Part shown: positions 25,950-34,445 of the stretch, one piece after another | Numbering within the stretch: position 1 is the stretch's first letter | Layout: each line of letters starts with the position of its first letter | Program-made: the position numbers and the translations under genes | Assembly: GCA_964646815.1 (NCBI GenBank) | Contig: CAZYFH010000012.1 | Coordinates: forward strand, 23,332 to 87,331 | Direction of reading: 5' to 3' | Source of the DNA: CAZYFH01 sp964646815 | GTDB taxonomy: Bacteria; Acidobacteriota; Vicinamibacteria; Vicinamibacterales; UBA8438 | Length of the DNA stretch: 64,000 nucleotides | Notes under the pieces: generated by a model | Told to the model about the DNA's origin: nothing | Database searches by the model: none | The model's input: only the letters and a program-made list of their open reading frames with translations

Positions 25950-27558
25950 GATCCAGCTCCTTGATGGCGATCTCCCGCATCCGGAACTTCTGCACCTTGC
26001 CGGTGACCGTCATCGGAAACTCCTCCACCTGCTTCCAATAGCGGGGGATCTTGTAGGTCGCGATGGTGCCCTTGCAGAACGCGTCGAGTTGGTCATCCGT
26101 GAGCGAGGCCCCCGCCTTCGGCTTGACCCACGCCATGACTTCCTCCCCGTACGTGGACGAGGGGACGCCGATGACCTGGGCGTCTTCGATGTCCGGATGA
26201 GTGTAGAGGAACTCCTCGATCTCTCGCGGGTAGACGTTCTCGCCGCCACGGATGATCAGATCCTTGATACGGCCGACGATGCTGAGGAAGCCGTCGGCAT
26301 CCATCGTCGCGAGGTCGCCAGTGTGCATCCAGCGCGCACTGTCGATTGATGCCGTCGTGGCGTGCGCGTCGTTCCAGTATCCGAGCATGACCGAATACCC
26401 ACGCGTGCACAGCTCCCCCCGCATGCCCTGCGGCACGACCTGGCCGGTCTCAGGGTCGACCACCTTGATCTCAACGTGTGGGTGAATTCGTCCGACGCTG
26501 GTCACCCTCTTCTCGACCGGGTCGTCGACGCGTGTCTGTGTCGACACGGGGGAGGTTTCTGTCATCCCGTAGCAGATCGTGATCTCTTTGACGTGCATCC
26601 GGTCGCGCACCTGCTTCATTACCTCGACGGGGCACGGCGAGCCGGCCATGACTCCGGTGCGGAGCGAGGAGAGATCTCTCCGATCGCAGTCGGGGTGGCT
26701 CAGCTGGGCGATGAACATCGTCGGCACGCCGTAGACCGACGTGCATCGCTCGACCTCGATGGCGGACAGCGTTTTCGCCGCGTCGAAGCCTTCCGCGGGC
26801 ACGACGATGCACGAGCCATGACTCGTGCAGGCGAGGTTGCCGATGACCATGCCGAAGCAGTGATAGAAGGGCACCGGTATCGCCACCCGGTCGGCCTCGG
26901 TGTAGCCGAGGATCTCGCCACAGAAGTAGCCGTTGTTCAGGATGTTGTGGTGCGAGAGCGTGGCGCCCTTGGGCGACCCGGTCGTGCCCGAGGTGTACTG
27001 GATGTTGATGGGATCGTCGAACGCCAGGGAGCCCTCACGGTCCGCCAGCGCCGCCTCGTCGGTTGCCGAGGCCTCTTCGAGCAGGGCCTCCCAGTCGTCG
27101 TCGATGACGATCACCTCGGTCAGCATGGGGCACCGCGCGCGCACCCGGTCGAGGACGGCGCCGTAGTCCGTTGTGCGGAACCGACGCGCGTGCAGCAGCA
27201 TGCGGACACCGGACTGGGTGAGCGCGTGTTCGAGTTCTTTGGCCTTGTACGCCGGGTTCACGTTGACGAGCACCGCGCCGACGCGCGCGGTCGCATACTG
27301 CGTAATTACCCATTCGTAGCGGTTGGGGGCCCAGATGCCGACACGGTCGCCCTTGGCGATGCCTCGCCCGAGGAGAGATCGCGCGAGCCGCGATGTGTCC
27401 TGCCAGAACTGCCGGTAGGTGGCCCGGTAGTCCTGCGAGCGGACGACGAGGGCATCGCACTCCGCGAATCGTTCAGCGGTCCGGCGCAAGTTGGTCCCGA
27501 TGGTCTCGCCGAGCAGCGGCACGTCGGTCGCGCCGTGCGCATAGGAGGGAGCGCCCAC
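25918..27558 (-). CDS. AMP-forming fatty acyl-CoA ligase
   Basis: A 546-aa cytoplasmic enzyme of the ANL superfamily, starting at GTG 27558. The P-loop-like motif YTSGTTGSPKGATLSHHN is at about residues 190-207. The adenylate-binding region is ICYGMTETSPVSTQ, the hinge aspartate is in HTGDLATMDADGFLSIVGR, and the catalytic Lys is in VTGKVQKFRMRE near the C-terminus. It resembles medium/long-chain acyl-CoA synthetases of the ACSF2 type. It is the first gene of a three-gene minus-strand operon with the two ceramidase-like genes, so it would activate the fatty acid they release. Confidence 0.92.
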   Translation of the reverse strand: MGAPSYAHGATDVPLLGETIGTNLRRTAERFAECDALVVRSQDYRATYRQFWQDTSRLARSLLGRGIAKGDRVGIWAPNRYEWVITQYATARVGAVLVNVNPAYKAKELEHALTQSGVRMLLHARRFRTTDYGAVLDRVRARCPMLTEVIVIDDDWEALLEEASATDEAALADREGSLAFDDPINIQYTSGTTGSPKGATLSHHNILNNGYFCGEILGYTEADRVAIPVPFYHCFGMVIGNLACTSHGSCIVVPAEGFDAAKTLSAIEVERCTSVYGVPTMFIAQLSHPDCDRRDLSSLRTGVMAGSPCPVEVMKQVRDRMHVKEITICYGMTETSPVSTQTRVDDPVEKRVTSVGRIHPHVEIKVVDPETGQVVPQGMRGELCTRGYSVMLGYWNDAHATTASIDSARWMHTGDLATMDADGFLSIVGRIKDLIIRGGENVYPREIEEFLYTHPDIEDAQVIGVPSSTYGEEVMAWVKPKAGASLTDDQLDAFCKGTIATYKIPRYWKQVEEFPMTVTGKVQKFRMREIAIKELDLGRAAGIETA

Positions 27559-27605
27559 TCGACCGTGATTATAATGGGCTAGCCAGCCCTGTAAGGATCC
27601 AACGA

Positions 27606-28532
27606 GTGTTTCACGGCTCGCGACTCGGCGCGTGTGCCGGCGTGGTCGCCGCAGGGTTCGTCGTCCTCGCTGACGGCGCGCCGCGGGCGCAGCCGCGGGA
27701 AACCCAGATCTTCCGGTCCGGCGTCGACCTGGTACAGGTCACCGCGACCGTCCGGGACGGCGACGGCCGCCTGGTTGGCGATCTCGTGCGCGACGATTTC
27801 GAGATTCTCGAAGACGGACGACCCCAGCCGATCACGCAGTTCGACCGCGGCCGCGTCCCGGTCAGCCTGGGTGTCGTGCTCGATGTCAGCGAGAGCATGT
27901 ACGGCCGGCGGATGGAGGACGCGCGATTCGCTCTCCGGCGATTCCTGGTCGATCTCCTCGAGCCGACCGACGAGGCCTTTCTCGTCGTCTTCAACCACGA
28001 CCCGCGCCTCGAGGAGCCGTGGACCGCTGGGCCGCACCGGCTGCAGGGACGCCTGGACGACGTGCGCCCGTACGGCGCCACGGCCATCTACGACGCCATG
28101 GACATGGCACTGCCGTTGTTTGCCTCGCGGTCGCATGCGCGCGCCGCGCTGGTGCTGATCTCGGACGGCTCCGATACGGCCAGCGATGCGACCCCGACTG
28201 ACGTGCGTCGCGCAATCCGGCAGTCCGACGCGTTTGTCTACGCGATTGGGATTGACGCCACTGAGCACCGACCCATCAACGACAGCGTGAATCCACGGGT
28301 GCTGCGCGAGATCACCGACGAGAGCGGCGGCTACACCGAGATCATTCACGACAGTCCCGACCTGGCGCCTGCGACCGAGCGGATCGCGGAGGAACTGAAT
28401 CACCAGTACACGCTCGGCTATACACCGACGCGCGCGCCGGACGGGAGGTATCACCGTATACGCGTGCGTGTCGGTCGGGGCGACTACGACGTGCGGGCAC
28501 GGCGTGGGTATGTCGCGACAACCAATCCGTAG
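27606..28532 (+). CDS. Secreted VWFA-domain protein of the acidobacterial type
   Basis: A 308-aa protein starting at GTG 27606 with AAGGAT upstream. A signal peptide ends DGAPRAQPRE. The VWFA core has the MIDAS motif DVSESMYG, followed by the Thr of GATAIYDAMDMAL and LISDGSD. It begins with the characteristic lead-in FRSGVDLVQVTATVRDGDGR and DDFEILEDGRPQPI. It ends YTLGYTP and VRARRGYVA, the layout of the family annotated as VWFA-related Acidobacterial domain. The function is unknown; a metal-dependent protein interaction site is expected. It is divergent from the acyl-CoA ligase. Confidence 0.88.
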   Translation: MFHGSRLGACAGVVAAGFVVLADGAPRAQPRETQIFRSGVDLVQVTATVRDGDGRLVGDLVRDDFEILEDGRPQPITQFDRGRVPVSLGVVLDVSESMYGRRMEDARFALRRFLVDLLEPTDEAFLVVFNHDPRLEEPWTAGPHRLQGRLDDVRPYGATAIYDAMDMALPLFASRSHARAALVLISDGSDTASDATPTDVRRAIRQSDAFVYAIGIDATEHRPINDSVNPRVLREITDESGGYTEIIHDSPDLAPATERIAEELNHQYTLGYTPTRAPDGRYHRIRVRVGRGDYDVRARRGYVATTNP

Positions 28533-28568
28533 GTGACGGCGGCGCCTCTGGGCAGCTGGTGGCCCTGT

Positions 28569-28741
28569 ATGGCCTGTCTCGGGTGACTCAAGAGCGCTCA
28601 CCGGGCGGGCGACCCCGCGCTGGCCGACGTTGGACCATACGTCAGCGCGGTCACACACGGTGTGTCTGCTTCCTCGTCGCGCCTCGTCAGCCGGGTGGCC
28701 GCGCGCCGGTGACCACGACCGATTCAGCTGATACAGGCCAC
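28569..28741. mobile_element. Miniature inverted-repeat element, copy 2 (about 173 bp)
   Basis: The left tip ATGGCCTGTCTCGGGTGA and the reverse complement of the right tip, GTGGCCTGTATCAGCTGA, are imperfect inverted repeats. The whole unit aligns in the same orientation with 41474-41645, including CCCGCGCTGGCCG, GTCAGCGCGGT and CTGCTTCCTCGTCGCGCCT. No transposase is encoded. The right tip supplies the TAG stop of the PQQ dehydrogenase gene on the minus strand. Confidence 0.7.
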
Positions 28742-30456
28742 TAGTGGCGGGCCTCCAGTGCGAAGACGTGGAGGCCGTTGCCGGTGCGCGGACGCCGTTT
28801 CTCGGGGGTCAGTTCGGCGGGGAGCATCGTGCCCCAGCTGGCGCCGCCCACGCCGACAGGGATCGCGAGGTACTGCGTGCCATCGACGGCGTACGTGATC
28901 GGAAAGCCCTGTACGGAGTTCGGCAGCCGTGTCTGCCACAGGACCTCGCCGTCAGCCGCGTCGAAGACGAAGACGTTTCTGTCCCAGTCGCCGGCGACGG
29001 CGAGCCCCCCGGCCGTCGTCAACGCCGCGCTGTTGATCGGCGTGCGCGTCCGATGGCGCCAGACGACCTCACCCGTGCGCATGCTCATCGCGACGAACTG
29101 GCCCAGCTGGTCGGGGCTGTCCGGATGCACGTGATTGGTCCGGCGAACCGGCCCCGTGCCCCCACCGCCTTCGACTTTTTCCACAGGACCGAAGACCGCG
29201 GTTTCGCAGTTGAGGATCATCGGGATGTAGAAGATCTCAAGATCCGGGTGATAGGACATGGCGCGCCAGCTCTTGAACCCAGACGTGCTGGGACACCAGA
29301 AAATTTCCTTGCCTAGCTCCGGCACCATGCCGTCGCGGTAGGTGACCGCACCGGTGGCTGGGTCAACGTCTGCAAATGTCTGCAGGCCCATGTCGTACGC
29401 ATTCCGGAATCCTCCGGTGGCGAGGTCGAGCTCCCACAGCACTGCCATCTTTCCCATGCTGAAGACCGAGCGCTGCCCGTCGTAGTCGACGAGGATGCGC
29501 TCGAACACCTCGTCCATGTCGAGCGTTTCGGCCGGGAGGTGCTGGAAGTACCACTTCAACTCGCCTGTGTCGACGTCGAGTGCCAGGGTCGAGTTCGTGT
29601 AGAGGGCATCGCCGTCGGTTCCGCGCGCCTCCGTCGCCCACGGTTTGGCCTGCGATGTACCGTGAAAGAGTGTCCGTGTGGTCGGGTCGTAACTCCCCGG
29701 AATCCACGAATCGCTTCCGGCGCGGAACATCACCGGGAGATCTCCCCAGCTGTCTCCACCGCGTTCACCCGGCCGCGCGATCGTCGACGTGCGCCACGCC
29801 TCACGACCCGTGTCGGCGTCGAGCGCCACGATGTAGCAGGTGTCGTCGCGGTATTGACCGCACCCGGTCAACCCCGAGACCACCTTGCCGTCGGCGACGA
29901 TGGAGCCGCTGGAGTACTGGAAGCCGGCGCCGCCGCCGACATCGGTATCCCACACGGTCCGTCCGGTTCGGGCATCGAGCGCGATGACATGCGCGTCAAC
30001 GGTGTTCAGATAGATCTTGTCCATATACATCGCGATGTTCCGGTGGATGCCGCCAGGGGGCGGGCCGCCCATGCTGCTGCCTGGCGGCACCGCGCCGCGC
30101 CGGTACTCCCACAGCAGCTCGCCGGTGGCAGCGTCCAGCGCCTGGACTGTTTCGCCGGGGTTTGCCAGATACATCACACCGTCGTGGACGAGCGGCGTCG
30201 TCTGCTGCGAGCCTTGATCCATCGCCCAACTCCAGACCAGCCGGATGGTGTGCGCGTTGTCTGTGGTGATCTGGTCGAGCGGGCTGTGGCCGTGGCCATC
30301 CAGCGTGCGGCGCCAGCTTAGCCAGTCGCCCGGGTCGGGTGTTTCCAGCATGGCGTCTGTCACAGGAGTGACGGTCGCTGCTACCTGGGCACGGCCCGCC
30401 GAGGCCACGAGCAGGCACGCACACAGGAGCGCGACGAGGGAGATGCGGGCGATCAT
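28741..30456 (-). CDS. Secreted PQQ-dependent (quinoprotein) dehydrogenase
   Basis: A 571-aa periplasmic protein. ATG 30456 follows AAGGAG and begins a signal peptide ending ASAGRAQVA. Eight-bladed propeller repeats are present (VQALDAATGELLWEYRRG, VIALDARTGRTVWDTD, FVFDAADGEVLWQTRLP). The metal and PQQ region GDALYTNSTLALDVDTGELKW matches alcohol-dehydrogenase-type quinoproteins. The vicinal Cys-Cys pair of classical methanol dehydrogenases is absent; Cys appear as GCGQYRDDTC. There is no cytochrome domain, so electrons must pass to a separate cytochrome c. Its stop codon lies in the edge of an inverted-repeat element, so the native C-terminus may be slightly altered. Confidence 0.88.
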   Translation of the reverse strand: MIARISLVALLCACLLVASAGRAQVAATVTPVTDAMLETPDPGDWLSWRRTLDGHGHSPLDQITTDNAHTIRLVWSWAMDQGSQQTTPLVHDGVMYLANPGETVQALDAATGELLWEYRRGAVPPGSSMGGPPPGGIHRNIAMYMDKIYLNTVDAHVIALDARTGRTVWDTDVGGGAGFQYSSGSIVADGKVVSGLTGCGQYRDDTCYIVALDADTGREAWRTSTIARPGERGGDSWGDLPVMFRAGSDSWIPGSYDPTTRTLFHGTSQAKPWATEARGTDGDALYTNSTLALDVDTGELKWYFQHLPAETLDMDEVFERILVDYDGQRSVFSMGKMAVLWELDLATGGFRNAYDMGLQTFADVDPATGAVTYRDGMVPELGKEIFWCPSTSGFKSWRAMSYHPDLEIFYIPMILNCETAVFGPVEKVEGGGGTGPVRRTNHVHPDSPDQLGQFVAMSMRTGEVVWRHRTRTPINSAALTTAGGLAVAGDWDRNVFVFDAADGEVLWQTRLPNSVQGFPITYAVDGTQYLAIPVGVGGASWGTMLPAELTPEKRRPRTGNGLHVFALEARH

Positions 30457-30642
30457 GCCGACTCCTTCACACCGAGATCATTGGAACCATCGACATCCGT
30501 CCGAAACCTCTCCTAGACGGACAACGGTGAACGCCGCTGGAGAATATCATTAGAAGGACGAGTGGTTGTCGTATATGTCACGTTGTGTTGTCTAGGCTGA
30601 CTGAGGCCGCAGGACGACTGACTCTTGGCGGAAACCTGAACG

Positions 30643-31080
30643 TTGATTAATTCGTTTGACGACAAGGTCGAGGCGTGGATCGAAAGGCTCGAGAGCGAAT
30701 GCACCGAGGCCGATGAGGCCGACTCGGACGTGCTCCACCCGTCGAATTTACATGACACGCAGGAGATCGTCACCGGCCGGCAGTCGCCCGCGCGGCAGCC
30801 GGCGGCCGACTTCGAAGCACGGCTCGTTGATCAGATGGCCATGCTGTCGTCCGCGCGCCGCGAGCTCGCGCGCACGGAGCAGCTGGTCGAGATGATGAAA
30901 GCAGTCTCGTCGGAGATACGCGCCCTTCGCGAGGAGCTCGGTCATCTGAAGCGGACATCGTCAGAGGTCTCCACCCTCCTGCGCGACGTCAGCGACATCA
31001 AAGATCTGTTCACCCGCATGAGCCAGCGTGGCGCAGCGCGCCGCAAGGCCAGCAATGCTAGCCGAACGGATCCCGACTAA
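30643..31080 (+). CDS. Small coiled-coil protein of unknown function
   Basis: About 145 aa from a TTG at 30643; there is no strong ribosome site, so the start is uncertain. The N-terminal half is acidic and low in structure. The region from about residue 60 to 125 is a heptad-rich coiled coil (RRELARTEQLVEMMKAVSSE, then EIRALREELGHLKR). The tail is basic. There is no signal peptide. It lies divergent from the PQQ gene and ahead of an ABC transporter operon. No family was recognised. The codon pattern supports a real gene, although short. Confidence 0.5.
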   Translation: MINSFDDKVEAWIERLESECTEADEADSDVLHPSNLHDTQEIVTGRQSPARQPAADFEARLVDQMAMLSSARRELARTEQLVEMMKAVSSEIRALREELGHLKRTSSEVSTLLRDVSDIKDLFTRMSQRGAARRKASNASRTDPD

Positions 31081-31110
31081 TTCCTGAGCTCACGTGTGTT
31101 GCTCATGTAG

Positions 31111-31130
31111 GGCGAGTCTTCAGCCTCGCC
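31111..31130. repeat. REP-like short palindrome
   Basis: GGCGAG (31111-31116) pairs with CTCGCC (31125-31130) around an 8-nt loop, preceded by TAG. A similar TAGGGC-initiated hairpin occurs near 113-135 (GGCAGGGC against GCCGTGCC) and a weaker one near 47630. These look like copies of a dispersed intergenic palindrome. Confidence 0.4.
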
Positions 31131-31173
31131 TCGCGGGCCTAGCCTGCGATACGGACTCGTGTATCGTGACCAG

Positions 31174-31848
31174 ATGGCCGTGCTTGAGGTGCGCGAAGTC
31201 TCGAAGCGATACCACCGCGGCGACCGCGACATCACCGCGGTCGACGGCGTGAGCCTTGCGCTCGATCGGGGTGCCTTCGCCGCGGTGGTCGGGCCGTCGG
31301 GGTGCGGGAAGTCGACGCTGCTGCACGTCGCCGGGGCGATGGATCGACCGACCGGTGGCGAAGTCTGGCTCGAGGACCGCCGGCTCGGCACGCTTGACGA
31401 CGATGCCCTGACCCGGCTCCGCCGCGAGCGGATCGGCTTCGTGTTTCAGTTCTTCAACCTTCTCCCGACGCTGACCGTTGCCCAGAACATCGGGTTGCCG
31501 TTACTCCTTTCCGGCAAGCCGGCGCAGGACGTCGAACGCCGTGCCGAGCGTTGGGCGGGGCAGGTCGGGCTAGAACACCGCCTGGACCACTTTCCGCAGC
31601 AACTGTCCGGTGGGGAAGCGCAACGCGCAGCGATCGCCCGTGCGGTCATTCATCGGCCGGCCGTCATCATCGCGGACGAGCCGACGGGCAACCTCGATTC
31701 GGCCAACGGCGTGCGCGTGCTCGATCTCCTCCGTGCCGTCAACCGCGAGACGGGTGCGGCGCTGCTCCTCGCGACACACGACGCGAGCGTTGCGGCCGCC
31801 GCCGACCGCCTCCTCCAGATGCGCGACGGACGCGTCCAGGAATCGTGA
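31174..31848 (+). CDS. ABC transporter ATP-binding protein, LolD/MacB type
   Basis: A 224-aa ATPase. ATG 31174 gives the usual start MAVLEVREVSKRYH; a GTG 15 bp earlier is possible. Walker A is GPSGCGKST, the signature is LSGGEAQRAAIAR, Walker B is VIIADEPTGNLD, and the switch His is in LLATHD. The VFQFFNLLPTLT Q-loop segment is typical of the LolD/MacB/FtsE group that works with FtsX-like permeases. The stop overlaps the permease start (GTGA). It is the first gene of a three-gene coupled operon with permease and AttH-like protein. Confidence 0.93.
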   Translation: MAVLEVREVSKRYHRGDRDITAVDGVSLALDRGAFAAVVGPSGCGKSTLLHVAGAMDRPTGGEVWLEDRRLGTLDDDALTRLRRERIGFVFQFFNLLPTLTVAQNIGLPLLLSGKPAQDVERRAERWAGQVGLEHRLDHFPQQLSGGEAQRAAIARAVIHRPAVIIADEPTGNLDSANGVRVLDLLRAVNRETGAALLLATHDASVAAAADRLLQMRDGRVQES

Positions 31849-34445
31849 GGCTGTTCCGCTGGTTCATCGGACGCCACGTCCTGCAGCATCCGCTACGCAG
31901 CGCGACCACGGTCATGAGCATCGCGGTCGGCGTGGCCGTTGTCCTAGCCATTCAGCTCGCCAACACTAGCTCGGTCCGCGGATTCGAGGTCGTGCTCGAC
32001 GCCGTGGCCGGCCGGACATCGCTCGAGATCACGGTGCCGGGCGCCGCTCTGGACGAGACGCGGATCGCAGAGCTCGACTGGCTCCGCGCGTATGGGCTGA
32101 TCAGCCCCATCATCGATGCCGACGTGCGCCTGACGGTGCCGGGGGACGGGTCTGACGGCGTCACCGGCGGCGAGGTGACCCGCCTACTCGGCGTCGACAT
32201 CCTGCGCGACCGACCCTTTCGCGACTATGCGCTGGTGGATGCGGACGCGCCGACCGGGCAGAGCGTGACCACGCGGGACTTCCTCGACCTCCTCACCGAT
32301 CCGCGCGCCGTCGTGCTCACGCGCGGGTTTGCGGACCTTCACGGGCTCACCATCGGCGACGACGTCGGTCTGTTGGTGGGTGACAGCGAGCGCCCGCTGG
32401 TTGTGGCGGGAGTGTTGGGTGATGTCGGGCCGGCCCGCGCCCTCGATGGCCATTTCGCGCTGATGGACATCGCGGCAGCGCAGTGGGCGCTCGACCGCAT
32501 CGGGCGCGTCGATCGCGTCGATGTGCGTCTGCGCGAGGGGATCGACGTTGCTGAGACCGAGGCACGCATTCGGGCCCGGTTACCGGCGGGGTTCTCGGTG
32601 GACCGCCCGGCACGACGTGGCGCCGAGGTCGAGCGGATGCTCCGTGCGTTCCATTTCAATCTCACTGCGCTGTCGCTCATTGCGCTCCTCGTCGGGCTCT
32701 TCCTCGTGTACAACACCGTATCGGTGTCGGTGATCACGCGGCGCGGCGAAATCGGCGTGCTGCGTACCGTCGGCACACCGCGAAGGGTCATTCTCGGTCT
32801 GTTCCTCGGCGAGGCGGTTGCCATAGCGGTCGTCGGCTGCGCGGTCGGCGCGCCGCTTGGGTGGGTCCTGGCGCAGGCGGCGGTCGGATTGACGTCGTCC
32901 ACCGTGAGCCAGTTCTGGGTCGCGACGGCGGCGGCGGTGCCGCCACTCGATGCCGTCTCGGTCGGGTTGGCCTTTGCGGTCGGTGTCCCGCTTGCCGCGC
33001 TGGCCGCCGGCGTGCCGGCGCTCGAGGCCGCGCGACTCGCGCCGATGGCAGCCGTGCGGAGCGACGATCACCTGCGCGCGCGCGCGCGGCTGCCGCGACG
33101 GTTCATCATCGGGCCGTGTGTGCTGTTCGTGGCGGGAGCGGGCCTGGCGACCCGCGGACCGGTCGGTGGGCTCCCGGTGTTCGGGTTGCTTGCCGCGCTC
33201 GCGGTCGTCTTCGGGGCAGCCCTCCTCGTGCCAGCCGTCCTGTTCGGCATACGCCGCGTCGGCGACGGGTCGCTCGCGCGGTGGCTGCGCGTCGAGGGAC
33301 GGTTGGCTCATGCGAGCCTTGGCGGCGCCATTCCGCGGGTGGCCATCTCGGTGGGAGCGCTGGCGGTCAGCCTGGCGATGATGGTGGCCATCGCCATCAT
33401 GGTGGGCAGCTTTCGACAGACGGTGATCTACTGGGTCGGCCAGACGCTGCAGGCCGACCTGTTCGTGTCGACGGCCAGACGGTCGCTGGTCGGGGACCGC
33501 GCGGGGGTGTCGGAGGCCGGCGAACGGATCATCGCCGCGCACCCAGCCGTGGTGGCCGTCGACGGAGGTGCGGTGACCGACGTACGGTACGACGACACCG
33601 TCGTCGTCGTCGGATCGGGACGGTTCGACGTGCTGCTCGACCACGGCGGCTTGCTGTTCAAGGCGCCCGCGGACGGGCGGGCGGCGATGGCCACCGCGGT
33701 CGGTGTGGACGCTGTCGTCGTGTCCGAGAGTTTTGCGTTGAAGCACGGCAAGGGCGTCGGTGACGCTGTCGAGCTCCCGACGCCAACCGGCCCCGCGAGC
33801 TTCCGCGTGGCCGCGGTGTATTTCGACTATTCGAGCGACCGCGGGCTGGTGATGATGGACCGACCGACCTTCACACGCCACTATGAGGAGCGGCGCCCGG
33901 CGGGCTTGTCGGTCTACCTGCGTGAGGACACCGACGTGGATCTCGTGCGCGATGAGCTGCTGGCAGCGCTTGGGGGGGCTCAGATCTTCATCAACACCAA
34001 CGCGACACTCCGTGCCGAAGTGTTGCGCATCTTCGACAGCACGTTTGCGATCACCTACGCACTCCAAGTGATCGCGATCATCGTGTCGCTGTTCGGCGTC
34101 GCCGTCACCCTCTTGACGCTTACGTTGGAGCGGCGTTCGGAGCTGGCGCTGCTGCGACTGGTGGGGGGCGAGCGCCGCCAGCTTCGCCGGATGATCATGA
34201 TTGAGGCGGGGGTGTTGGGGGGCGTGAGTCAGGCCATTGGTCTGGTCGTCGGTCTCGCGTTGTCGTTGATCCTGATCTACGTCATCAATGTCCAGAGCTT
34301 CGGTTGGACCATTCAGTTCCATCTGCCTGTTGCGTTTCTCGCCCAGTCGACACTGCTGATCCTGGTGGCGAGTGTCTTGGCGGGCCTGTATCCAGCTCGA
34401 CTTGCGGGACGTTTCGGGCTTGGGGGGTTGTCGGTCGAGGAATGA
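31845..34445 (+). CDS. FtsX-like ABC permease, two fused half-permeases
   Basis: An 866-aa membrane protein starting at GTG 31845, overlapping the ATPase stop. An N-terminal membrane helix (TTVMSIAVGVAVVLAIQLAN) and a large periplasmic MacB-like domain (about 45-250) come first. Three helices follow, the first being LTALSLIALLVGLFLVYNTV. The pattern is then repeated, with a second periplasmic domain (about 530-720) and three final helices ending LPVAFLAQSTLLILVASVLAGL. This is the double-permease layout of the AttEFGH/YbbP type rather than the single LolC/MacB form. It is likely to extract or export a lipid or lipoprotein. It is coupled to the AttH-like gene. Confidence 0.88.
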   Translation: MRLFRWFIGRHVLQHPLRSATTVMSIAVGVAVVLAIQLANTSSVRGFEVVLDAVAGRTSLEITVPGAALDETRIAELDWLRAYGLISPIIDADVRLTVPGDGSDGVTGGEVTRLLGVDILRDRPFRDYALVDADAPTGQSVTTRDFLDLLTDPRAVVLTRGFADLHGLTIGDDVGLLVGDSERPLVVAGVLGDVGPARALDGHFALMDIAAAQWALDRIGRVDRVDVRLREGIDVAETEARIRARLPAGFSVDRPARRGAEVERMLRAFHFNLTALSLIALLVGLFLVYNTVSVSVITRRGEIGVLRTVGTPRRVILGLFLGEAVAIAVVGCAVGAPLGWVLAQAAVGLTSSTVSQFWVATAAAVPPLDAVSVGLAFAVGVPLAALAAGVPALEAARLAPMAAVRSDDHLRARARLPRRFIIGPCVLFVAGAGLATRGPVGGLPVFGLLAALAVVFGAALLVPAVLFGIRRVGDGSLARWLRVEGRLAHASLGGAIPRVAISVGALAVSLAMMVAIAIMVGSFRQTVIYWVGQTLQADLFVSTARRSLVGDRAGVSEAGERIIAAHPAVVAVDGGAVTDVRYDDTVVVVGSGRFDVLLDHGGLLFKAPADGRAAMATAVGVDAVVVSESFALKHGKGVGDAVELPTPTGPASFRVAAVYFDYSSDRGLVMMDRPTFTRHYEERRPAGLSVYLREDTDVDLVRDELLAALGGAQIFINTNATLRAEVLRIFDSTFAITYALQVIAIIVSLFGVAVTLLTLTLERRSELALLRLVGGERRQLRRMIMIEAGVLGGVSQAIGLVVGLALSLILIYVINVQSFGWTIQFHLPVAFLAQSTLLILVASVLAGLYPARLAGRFGLGGLSVEE

